DNA of 64,000 bases, taken from positions 1 to 64,000 of the forward strand of contig NZ_FNRD01000003.1 of NCBI RefSeq assembly GCF_900107635.1, written 5' to 3'. The translations under genes and the position numbers were made by a program. The first letter of the stretch is position 1. Each line of letters opens with the position of its first letter. The notes under the pieces were generated by a model, which searched no databases, was not told where the DNA came from, and was given only the letters and a program-made list of their open reading frames with translations. The stretch is from Flavobacterium gillisiae. Its GTDB lineage: Bacteria; Bacteroidota; Bacteroidia; Flavobacteriales; Flavobacteriaceae. Below are positions 9,701 through 15,220 of the stretch, in pieces.

Positions 9701-9834
9701 GTCATCCCGACGAAGGAGGGATCTCCACTATCTTCCTTCTTACTTACCTCAGCAAAAGAAACAGTGAAATAAAGGCAGCAGCAAATAGTAAAATACCATA
9801 CCCGCCTACCCTTGTTTAATGAAATATTTTTCAT
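6793..9834 (-). CDS. SusC/RagA-family TonB-linked outer-membrane protein
   Basis: 1013 residues. Signal peptide about 1-28, then a carboxypeptidase-regulatory-like domain (residues about 50-125, TGTVTDKGNPLPGVTV and DGQYSINALP), a TonB plug (residues about 140-275, with VLKDADATAIYGSRGANGV) and a 22-strand barrel ending in Phe (NLGVQLTF), as outer-membrane insertion requires. With SusD it imports oligomeric substrates using TonB energy. The piece between signal peptide and first domain contains the odd stretch SGDPSFVGMTSQQQ, encoded by a sequence that looks like a dispersed Flavobacteria repeat; see findings. No anti-sigma STN domain is seen at the N-terminus, so ECF sigma control is not expected; the AraC gene at the left edge is a better candidate. 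Confidence 0.95.
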   Translation of the reverse strand: MKNISLNKGRRVWYFTICCCLYFTVSFAEVSKKEDSGDPSFVGMTSQQQQITGTVTDKGNPLPGVTVHLKRNNTTVLTDFDGQYSINALPTDVLVFSFIGYKTIAVAVNNQTILNIQLQETATNLQEVKVNAGYYSVKESERTGSIARITAAAIETQPVTNVLAVMQGRMAGVNVTQTSGVPGGGFDIQIRGQNSLRTQGNAPLYVIDGVPYSSESIGYNQTSVGTPSTTSPLNSIDPASIESIEVLKDADATAIYGSRGANGVVLITTKKGKEGKTTVTINSSTGKGSATKFIDLMNTKQYLAMRRQAFTNDGITPYPYDAYDVDGTWDQNRNTNWQKELLGGTALITGIQATVSGGSSLTQFLLSGNYRNETTVFAGDFRYKKGGLHFSMNHQSEDKKLKVSFSAGYISQNNIQPGFDLTRIAATISPNAPALYDAEGNLNWENGTFQNPLSNLDIQFKSVTADLVGNGVLSYEFFPGFQMKSSFGFTDLRNDETRAVPSTIYNPAYGIGPEYSSLFTNDTARHSWIIEPQLQWHKDFGTDKLEVLVGSTMQNQKSDVLYQAGFGFSSNSLIHDFSSSTYKAVYNSSETLYKYLAFFARVNYNINSRYILNVTGRRDGSSRFGPENSFANFGAVGAAWVFSDEPLIKDKVSVLSFGKLRTSYGITGNDQIGDYQFLDTYSSSGTNYHGIIGLQPTRLYNPNFGWEKNKKLEVALEIGLLKDRIFFTAAGYQNLSSNQLVGIPLPGTTGFASLNANLNATVENKGYEFTLRTQNIQDSHFSWITNFNISTSRNKLLSFPDLSTSSYSETYVIGHSLNIQKAYHFTGLNPQTGVYEFEDVNGDGVISAPDDKQTVLDFSPRYFGGLQNQFSYYGWQLDFLFQFVKQQNWDYAAGYAGGMYNQPAAIANSWQQSGDTTAFQQFTSGTNGEIVQAYSNYTLSDAGVVDASYIRLKNIALSYALPQHWSKSVHCKISLQGQNILTFTNYKNGDPEFRNPGYLPPLKTYNLGVQLTF
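9693..9728. repeat. Dispersed-repeat-like segment inside susC
   Basis: The stretch contains ATCCC at 9705-9709 and GGGAT at 9718-9722 flanking GACGAAGGA, a hairpin core typical of small dispersed repeats in Flavobacteria (TCATCCCGACGAAGGAGG type, from memory). Here it is in frame and encodes GDPSFVGMT in a linker of the SusC protein. Confidence 0.4.
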
Positions 9835-10704
9835 AATATTGGTTTAGTTAATATAAATAATGTTTTTGTTAGCTATAGGTCCTCTATACAGTTGTCCAGA
9901 CGGTGAGAGGGCCTTTTTTTATGTGTGTGCCACGAAGGGTTTTGTTTTTTTATTTGATCATAGGCGTTTTTTAGAGTGATGAGTTATAGGTTATGAGTTG
10001 TTATTAATACTAAATAAGCTGTAGCGGTTTTTAAATCTTTAAAAACAATTGCAACCATATAACCAAAGGCATATTATTGCTATTAAAGCCACTATTAATG
10101 CAATTTGTATTTGTTTGTAGTATTTCATCTTTGCAATTTTTGTATGTTATTGATTATCTATTATCTGATCACTACACTCTGCAATCTGGCCATTGTTGTC
10201 TATTTTCTATTATTGACATCACTATTAAAATTGTTATTGATATTGCTATTCTTATTGTGTTTTTATTGCATAGGCAGCTGGGTTTTAAAGTTTTTTTTAA
10301 AAGGAAAGTACACTGCCGTTGGCAGTTGCAGCCCGACGCAAGCAGTGCATTTCCAAACTAACTAATTCAACAAATAATTTGTTTGCGAGACTTTAAATAA
10401 GAAGGAAGATTTGCTAAGAATGGCAGCTGGGTTTGTACCAATAAAAAATGGCATGGAACTCAGCTTACTGCCTTAGAGGTACTGGTATACCTAGGAACAA
10501 TAAGTGAGCCCACGCCATGGGACGTGAGCATCATACTTATTATTTCGTTCCTTTTAAAATTACCAGTTTTCTAAGACGAAATTCTAAGCGAATGCTTCAA
10601 ATATTTTCTATATGAAGAAACGCAAATATAATTTATTAGTGACAAATATAATAAATTATTTTTAATAAGTAACCTACAAGTGTCCTTTATTTTCTTTTTA
10701 AAAA
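9835..10704. other. Long intergenic region with structured elements, no convincing gene
   Basis: It separates the divergent susC and XRE genes and must hold their promoters, but I see no good TTTG/TAnnTTTG pair. It contains an ACTGCC-GTT-GGCAGT hairpin at 10312-10326, a 13-base direct repeat GGCAGCTGGGTTT at 10273-10285 and 10422-10434, and a larger imperfect stem at 10450-10520. Open frames at 10077-10365 are hydrophobic low-complexity translations of AT-rich repeats and are not supported as genes. Confidence 0.5.
10450..10520 (+). ncRNA. Candidate structured RNA or regulatory stem upstream of the XRE gene
   Basis: CATGG at 10452-10456 pairs with CCATG at 10515-10519. Inside it CTCA and CTTA pair with TGAG and TAAG around 10459-10467 and 10501-10507, and the tip folds as AGGTA-CTGGTA-TACCT. 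This gives a bulged stem of about 70 bases, more GC-rich than its surroundings. No known family was recognised; it may be a leader, a small RNA or a mobile-element remnant. Confidence 0.3.
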
Positions 10705-10965
10705 ATGAAATTTACTTCTATGAATAATGATAATTTCACATTAGAAAAGAATGCTTTAGGAACTAGGATTCAAGAGCTTCGACAAAAAGTTATAAACCCA
10801 ATTAACAAAAAACCTATTTCTCAAGAAGAATTAGGTTTAATAGCCAATGTCACAAAAAAAACGATTGGAGAAATAGAGAGAGGTGAAACTAACCCTAAAT
10901 TTGAAACCTTATTGATGATTTCCAAAGGACTAAATATCACTATTAAAGAGCTGTTTAATTTTTGA
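10705..10965 (+). CDS. Small XRE-family helix-turn-helix regulator
   Basis: 86 residues, almost entirely one HTH-3/XRE domain: LGTRIQELRQK, then ISQEELGLIANVTKKTIGEIERGETNPKFETLLMISKGLNITIKELF. The central HTH (SQEELGLIANVTKKTIGEIERGE) fits the Cro/CI signature, and the protein ends right after the last helix, as single-domain repressors in mobile or accessory regions often do. A later ATG at 10720 is an equally possible start. It stands alone between two noncoding regions and ends 32 bases before a strong terminator. Its targets are unknown; the structured region upstream may contain its own operator. Confidence 0.85.
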   Translation: MKFTSMNNDNFTLEKNALGTRIQELRQKVINPINKKPISQEELGLIANVTKKTIGEIERGETNPKFETLLMISKGLNITIKELFNF

Positions 10966-10992
10966 TATTTAAACGTACAAAACCATGAAAAT

Positions 10993-11022
10993 AAAAAAAG
11001 ATGCTTAGGCATCTTTTTTTAT
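10993..11022 (+). terminator. Rho-independent terminator after the XRE gene
   Basis: A-tract, GATGC at 11000-11004, loop TTAG, GCATC at 11009-11013, then seven T. The flanking A and T tracts extend the stem, so it can work on both strands. Confidence 0.85.
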
Positions 11023-11046
11023 GAAAAAGACATAAACTATAGTATT

Positions 11047-11058
11047 CAATTCGCGAAT
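11047..11058. promoter_or_regulatory. CAATTCGCGAAT motif, copy 1
   Basis: Imperfect palindrome CAATTCGCGAAT followed by CGCACACTATACTATTTGC. The same motif recurs before the RteC gene (12907-12939) and before the TPR/AraC gene (14996-15029), which argues for a regulator binding site or a small repeat family. Confidence 0.4.
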
Positions 11059-11129
11059 CGCACACTATACTATTTGCGGCTATCTCAATAAAATTATAGG
11101 TTTGATACTTAATCAAATCAATAGTCTAA

Positions 11130-11255
11130 ATGGAATGGCATGAAATAATAGGGGTAATTGTGATTTATTTACTTGGTATTTTTATAGGAATAAAAGTCAA
11201 TGTGTTTTTAAAACACAGGCATATGAATGAGAGCTGGAGAACAAAGAAGAAATAG
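11130..11255 (+). CDS. Possible 41-residue single-pass membrane protein
   Basis: A short frame beginning MEWHEIIGVIVIYLLGIFIG and ending in a basic tail (RHMNESWRTKKK). The first half is one strongly hydrophobic helix of about 17 residues and the second half is positively charged, as in many small inner-membrane proteins. No family was recognised and the ribosome binding site is not clear, so it could be chance. Confidence 0.3.
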   Translation: MEWHEIIGVIVIYLLGIFIGIKVNVFLKHRHMNESWRTKKK

Positions 11256-11277
11256 ATAATTTCCCCCGCTACCGCAC

Positions 11278-11358
11278 GAAACCCGATCGCTCGGATATGT
11301 TAGTTATCGCTCAGTTCGTTAGCGCAGAATGCATTCTGTGCCCACAAAGATTGCCCGC
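11278..11358. repeat. Hairpin-bearing direct repeat, copy A
   Basis: Shares with copy B the order ACCCGATCGC-CGGAT, TTAGTTA, then a hairpin GCGCAGAAT-GC-ATTCTGTGC and CCCACAAAGATTG. The hairpin arms are the same in both copies while the loop differs (GC here, TGT in copy B), which suggests the fold is what is kept. Confidence 0.6.
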
Positions 11359-11402
11359 TCCTCGAAGTCTTCATAAGGACACTATTGAAAAATGGAATGC
11401 TG

Positions 11403-11475
11403 TAACCCGATCGCCCGGATTTGCACACATTAGTTAGCGCAGAATTGTATTCTGTGCCCACAAAGATTGTCTCGT
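11403..11475. repeat. Hairpin-bearing direct repeat, copy B
   Basis: Second copy about 125 bases downstream of copy A. The hairpin reads GCGCAGAAT-TGT-ATTCTGTGC and is followed by CCCACAAAGATTG as in copy A. The sequence between the ACCCGATCGC block and the hairpin is shorter. The surrounding 10966-11679 holds no convincing larger gene. Confidence 0.6.
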
Positions 11476-11679
11476 CCTAAAATAAATTTAAAAAAAGAAT
11501 CGCTAAATCATTCTATAAAGGAGCCAGCTCTTCTAGGTCTTCCCACCTCGAACCAGTATCTTTTATTCGAAACCGAACATTACAGGATCAAAACTGACAA
11601 TTTAGCTACAAAACACAATTACTGTAGTAATGCGAATGTATAATCTTCCAAAATAATTAAAATATCAAAGAAGAAACGG

Positions 11680-12768
11680 TTAAATAGTAATCAACTTATA
11701 CGATGTACTCCTACCGCTCCCTTCTTGCTCAATAATACCTTTACCCATTAAATCTTGAATATCTCTAAGAGAAGTATCAGTAGAAACTTTAGTGATCTTG
11801 GCATATTTAGAAACAGTAAGCTTGCCAAAAAAATCATCAAGAAGCAATTGAAGCATTTTTTGTTGGCGGGAATTAAAATTGGTAGTACGGTGAAATTCCC
11901 AGAATTGAGTACGCTTTAAGATTGCAGCAATAGTTTCATCGGTCTGTGCCATAGAACGCAACAAACAATCAAGAAACCATTCCAACCAGTCAGTAATATC
12001 CAAATCACCTTTTTGTGTACTTTCCAATATAGCATAATACGTATCACGTTCAGCTTGAATTTGAGCCGACATCGAATAAAATCGTTTTTTACTTTGGTCG
12101 GCACGACCCAGTTGCATATCAGTTATAGCTCTTGTGATGCGGCCGTTACCATCTTCAAATGGATGTATCGTAACAAACCACAAATGGGCAAAAGCGGCCT
12201 TCAATACAGGATCAATATCTTGTTTTGAACTAAACCAATCTAAAAAAGCATTCATTTCTGTCGGTACTTTATCCGCGCTTGGTGCTTCAAAATGTATAGT
12301 TTCTTTTCCCATTGGACCAGAAGTAACCTGCATGGCAGCGTCTCGCCAAGCTTCAGTTTTTATTTTATACATTCCACTTCGCCCGGTCGGAAAAAGAGCG
12401 GCATGCCATCCATACAAACGATCTTCACTTAAAGGTTCATCATATCGTTGTGTAGCGTCCAACAGCATTTCTACAACACCTTCAACATTGCGTTCCGCAG
12501 GAACAGCGCCGGCTATTTCAATACCTAAACGCCTTGCAATTGAAGAACGAACCTGTTCTGGATTCAATTGTTCTCCTTCAATTTCGCTCGACTTTAGTAC
12601 GTCCAAAGTCAATGTTTTAAGCACAGTCTCCTCTTGCAATCGAAATCCAAGTCCTTGCATCACTCCAAGTATTTTGCCTTGCCTGTGCCTTACGGTTCCT
12701 AGCAGGGGCGTAATCACATCTGCATCCCAAGTAAATTTTGGCCAATCATTTTTTTTATGAATATACAT
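11680..12768 (-). CDS. Fic-family protein with DUF4172-type N-terminus and C-terminal winged helix
   Basis: 362 residues. The N-terminal segment (W-P-x-F-x-WD pattern at residues 9-16) resembles the DUF4172 domain found before Fic domains. The Fic core carries HPFEDGNGR at 202-210, with catalytic His202. Fic enzymes usually transfer AMP from ATP to protein side chains. A class-II type inhibitory motif, SxxxEG at 60-65 (SSEIEG), lies upstream and would keep the enzyme off at rest. Residues about 305-355 look like a winged HTH (GKLTVSKYAKITKVSTDTSLRDIQDL), so it may also bind DNA. A perfect 12-bp palindrome covers its own start codon, which suggests self-repression. Without an antitoxin-like partner next to it, it is probably a regulator rather than a toxin. 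Confidence 0.92.
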   Translation of the reverse strand: MYIHKKNDWPKFTWDADVITPLLGTVRHRQGKILGVMQGLGFRLQEETVLKTLTLDVLKSSEIEGEQLNPEQVRSSIARRLGIEIAGAVPAERNVEGVVEMLLDATQRYDEPLSEDRLYGWHAALFPTGRSGMYKIKTEAWRDAAMQVTSGPMGKETIHFEAPSADKVPTEMNAFLDWFSSKQDIDPVLKAAFAHLWFVTIHPFEDGNGRITRAITDMQLGRADQSKKRFYSMSAQIQAERDTYYAILESTQKGDLDITDWLEWFLDCLLRSMAQTDETIAAILKRTQFWEFHRTTNFNSRQQKMLQLLLDDFFGKLTVSKYAKITKVSTDTSLRDIQDLMGKGIIEQEGSGRSTSYKLITI

Positions 12769-12794
12769 ATTTACCGCATTTTTGCGGTAAATAT
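12767..12794. promoter_or_regulatory. Perfect 12-bp palindrome overlapping the fic start codon
   Basis: ATATTTACCGCA at 12767-12778, a TTTT spacer, and TGCGGTAAATAT at 12783-12794. The left arm covers the last two bases of the fic ATG (12766-12768 on this strand), so a bound protein or a stem in the mRNA would block translation or transcription start. Related sites follow: TTTACCGTAAA (12803-12813), ATTTACGGTAAT (12853-12864) and AATCACCGCATTA (12875-12887). Confidence 0.7.
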
Positions 12795-12802
12795 AAAACT
12801 TC

Positions 12803-12887
12803 TTTACCGTAAATAAAAAATATGCAGTGATTATCTCTACTTATCACCGCATATTTACGGTAATCATAAAGTATAATCACCGCATTA
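12803..12887. promoter_or_regulatory. Additional TTTACCG-type sites in the fic/RteC divergent promoter region
   Basis: Three more partial copies of the palindrome half-site lie between the divergent fic and RteC genes: TTTACCGTAAA, ATTTACGGTAAT and ACCGCAT variants. Clustering in one promoter region suggests cooperative binding, probably by the Fic protein's winged helix. The binder is inferred. Confidence 0.45.
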
Positions 12888-12906
12888 GTACAAAAAACAA
12901 AGTATG

Positions 12907-12939
12907 CAATTCGGGAATTTCACTATTCAATTCGGGAAT
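12907..12939. promoter_or_regulatory. Tandem CAATTCGGGAAT motif, copy 2, upstream of the RteC gene
   Basis: CAATTCGGGAAT occurs at 12907-12918 and again at 12928-12939, a spacing of 21 bases or two helical turns. It is followed by CGAACACCACACCATTTGC, similar to the sequence after copy 1. The position about 100 bases before the RteC start fits an operator. Confidence 0.5.
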
Positions 12940-13036
12940 CGAACACCACACCATTTGCAACGGTAGCTATCATCAAATAGATTTACTGCACAATCTAATT
13001 ACGAGTAAGTCAATTTATAAATCTTAAACCACTTCA

Positions 13037-13882
13037 ATGAAATTATTTTCTGAATCCTTGATGTTCCAATTAGAGCAGCAATTAAAAATGATCCATCTGC
13101 AAACAGAAAACCCCATACAATCGGCCGAACAGGCCATGAAAACTAGCGTTGCTGCTTTAGAAAAACTAAAAACCTTTTTCATAAAATACAAATCGTTGAA
13201 CAAGAAAGAAGAAATAGAATTCTTCCGCAACATCAAACCAAAGTTTGCCAGCAAACTGATTTACTACAACGAAATCTATACTATTGAAACGAATAAGCCA
13301 TTGGGCTCCCATAAAACAATAGCTAAACATTATAACTCAGAACTTCTTAAATTAAAAGTTTTCTTTAAACAGAACCAGGAATTCTATCGCTACTGCCGCA
13401 CAGCTAACAATTGCCTTGATCACAAATATTTTATACGCGAAAAATACGACCTTAAATTAATGATGGACAGTGTTTATTTTCAAATTGACAATCGATTCGC
13501 AACCTCTCACGACTATAAAATGGCACGCATACTAGCCAACGATGAGATAAAAATTTTTCTGGAAGAGCAACTGGTAAAACTGGGGAGAAAGTCAATAGAA
13601 ACACAAGCGTCTTCCCTACTCTCTCAAGACCTAAAATGGACAGGATCCAAAGTTGATCTGATAGAATTAATTTATGCACTGCATTCAGAAGGTGTTTTTA
13701 ATAACAGAGCCACAGGGCTAAAAGAAGTCACAACTTTTTTCGAGACAGCCTTTAATATCGATTTAGGACAGTTCAACAGGGTTTTTCTGGAAATCCGCAA
13801 CAGAAAATCGGAAAGGACAAAATTTCTGAATACACTCAAAAACAAACTCATAATCCGAATGGATGATGCCGATGAAAATTAA
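13037..13882 (+). CDS. RteC-domain protein
   Basis: 281 residues matching the RteC family of Bacteroidota (start LMFQLEQQLKMIHLQTENPIQSAEQAM, core KYKSLNKKEEIEFFRNIKPKFASKLIYYNEIYTIE, then KKYDLKLMMDSVYFQ-type helices). RteC was described as a DNA-binding activator of excision genes in the tetracycline-inducible element CTnDOT; many flavobacterial copies are found alone and their role is not established. The C-terminal third (ALHSEGVFNNRATGLKEVTTFFETAFNIDLGQF) is characteristic. No mobilisation, transfer or integrase gene is seen nearby, so it is either a domesticated regulator or a leftover from a conjugative transposon. It is divergent from fic. Confidence 0.88.
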   Translation: MKLFSESLMFQLEQQLKMIHLQTENPIQSAEQAMKTSVAALEKLKTFFIKYKSLNKKEEIEFFRNIKPKFASKLIYYNEIYTIETNKPLGSHKTIAKHYNSELLKLKVFFKQNQEFYRYCRTANNCLDHKYFIREKYDLKLMMDSVYFQIDNRFATSHDYKMARILANDEIKIFLEEQLVKLGRKSIETQASSLLSQDLKWTGSKVDLIELIYALHSEGVFNNRATGLKEVTTFFETAFNIDLGQFNRVFLEIRNRKSERTKFLNTLKNKLIIRMDDADEN

Positions 13883-13938
13883 AATAACTTTTCTCCACTC
13901 GCCCTACTATTTTTATCCTAAAATCACCTGTTTAGATT

Positions 13939-14096
13939 CGCCCTTAAATTAAAAACGTCAAAAAACAATGAAAAAAATAGTTGAAATTAAAAGGAGGGCA
14001 ACCAGTGGCTGTCAGGTAAATTACAAAAGACAGTTTTTAAGATTTTAATTTTCAGGCTTGATCTTTTGTTTCTTTTGCACCCAGTCAAAAGAAAAG
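13939..14096. repeat. Modular hairpin repeat, copy 1
   Basis: Begins CGCCCTTAAATTAAAAACGT, has a middle AACCAGTGGCTGTC element, then TTTCAGGCTTGATC and ends in a stem TTTCTTTTG (14069-14077) with CAAAAGAAA (14086-14094). Copies 2 (14146-14256) and 3 (17056-17231) share the ends but differ in the middle. The 672-base stretch 13883-14554 is otherwise AT-rich with no supported gene. Confidence 0.65.
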
Positions 14097-14145
14097 AATA
14101 TTTTCATAAAAATTAATCTCACTAAATATCCACTATTCGCAAACC

Positions 14146-14256
14146 CGCCCTTAAATTAAAAACGTCTAAAAACAACGAAAAAACATTTGAAATTAAAAGG
14201 AGGACAGCCAGTGGCTGTCAGGTAAAAAACAGTTTTTAGGTTTTGAATTTTAAGGC
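14146..14256. repeat. Modular hairpin repeat, copy 2 (lacks the terminal stem)
   Basis: Same start as copy 1 (CGCCCTTAAATTAAAAACGT), a middle hairpin GACAGCC-AGT-GGCTGTC, then CAGTTTTTAGGTTTTGAATTTTAAGGC. The terminal T/A-rich stem seen in copies 1 and 3 is not preserved. Confidence 0.6.
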
Positions 14257-14473
14257 CGTAAAATCGAAGATTCACGAATACAAAAAAACAATAATAAACC
14301 ACGAATATTTTTTTGTTACTTCTTTCATTAAGACAAATCGAAGATTCAGCGAACACTACCTAAAATGAAAGTCAAGTGAGCTAAAAAAGTAAAATCTAGA
14401 ATCAAGACCATTCGTTATTGAAGATACAAATCAAATATTCACCGAATACCACCTAAAATAAAAATCTGATAAA

Positions 14474-14508
14474 CTAAAAAAAAGGCTGCCTAATTTTTAG
14501 AACAGCCC
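14474..14508 (-). terminator. Terminator after the small lipoprotein gene
   Basis: On the minus strand GGCTG pairs with CAGCC (arms at 14503-14507 and 14484-14488), with CTAA/TTAG extending the stem, then about nine T. It lies about 45 bases after the lipoprotein stop. Confidence 0.75.
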
Positions 14509-14554
14509 TATAACTTTGATTACAATAACTCCTATTTAAAAAAACGGAAGTCAA

Positions 14555-14836
14555 CTACTTATTAACCCCAGCACTCCCTGTAAAATGGGTGATAAGTTTT
14601 TTCCAGTCTGGATCAACGTCCTCACCTGTCTCTGTTGCACTTACATAAGTCGATAAGCTTTCGGTGACGGGAAATGCCTCCCCTTTTCTGGGAGAATAAT
14701 ATTGAATCTCGTTCTTCGCATCTTCGTTGCCTAATGTATCGCCTGACACAAGAGGACTATCGATGGTACAGGAAGCAAGTGTGAATAGAACGAACAAACA
14801 AATTAATGTACTAAAACCTAAATAGAATTTTTTCAT
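14555..14836 (-). CDS. Small predicted lipoprotein, unknown function
   Basis: 93 residues with a classical lipoprotein signal (MKKFYLGFSTLICLFVLFTLASC, lipidated Cys23). The mature part of about 70 residues is acidic, with Glu/Asp clusters (GNEDAKNEIQYY, TETGEDVDPDWKKL), and I recognise no domain. It has its own terminator and stands alone between repeats. A trailing segment (WKKLITHFTGSAGVNK) may be a short helix. Many Flavobacteria carry such orphan small lipoproteins in accessory regions. Confidence 0.6.
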   Translation of the reverse strand: MKKFYLGFSTLICLFVLFTLASCTIDSPLVSGDTLGNEDAKNEIQYYSPRKGEAFPVTESLSTYVSATETGEDVDPDWKKLITHFTGSAGVNK

Positions 14837-14995
14837 CTTGGATAATGTTTTTAAATGTTACTGATTATTTTTAATCAGTTCATTTCTCCCGGGATAATCT
14901 GAACAATTTTGATGGTGGTTTTGCTCATAACAAAACCGTTTGAATTCAAGGCAAAACTAAAGGGACCTTTCCCCTCCCGCAAGCCAACAACTGTT

Positions 14996-15029
14996 CAATT
15001 CGCGAATCTATACTATGTAATTCCCGAAT
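14996..15029. promoter_or_regulatory. Tandem CAATTCGCGAAT motif, copy 3, upstream of the TPR/AraC gene
   Basis: CAATTCGCGAAT at 14996-15007 and TAATTCCCGAAT at 15018-15029, spaced 22 bases. It lies about 190 bases before the TPR/AraC regulator, in a 384-base noncoding stretch (14837-15220). The pair layout matches copy 2 before the RteC gene. Confidence 0.45.
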
Positions 15030-15220
15030 TTAACACAGTATATTTCCCTATAAAAGCCAACTATACGACAAGTTAAACTCAAGAAAACGAAAGAATCCTT
15101 AATAAGGGTAATTCTTGTAATCAATTGCATTATTTTAGCTACATTTATTTTATAAAATACAGTCCAAAAGACATTAATCTTATGTTTTCTAATCAGTAAG
15201 CCCCCAAATTTTTTAGAAAT

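Noticed and set aside
10077..10365. Two overlapping hydrophobic reading frames in the gap before the XRE gene
   Set aside because: They are translations of an AT-rich, low-complexity stretch (TTATT and CTATT runs). There is no ribosome binding site and no plausible domain.
10450..10520. Retron or diversity-generating element
   Set aside because: The stem-loop pattern invites the idea, but no reverse transcriptase gene lies anywhere near.
11680..12768. Fic as part of a toxin-antitoxin pair
   Set aside because: There is no small antitoxin gene beside it, and the inhibitory motif is built into the same protein. The DUF4172/wHTH architecture fits a regulator better.
13037..13882. A live conjugative transposon around the RteC gene
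   Set aside because: No mobilisation, transfer, excision or integrase genes are seen on either side. RteC-like proteins also occur alone.
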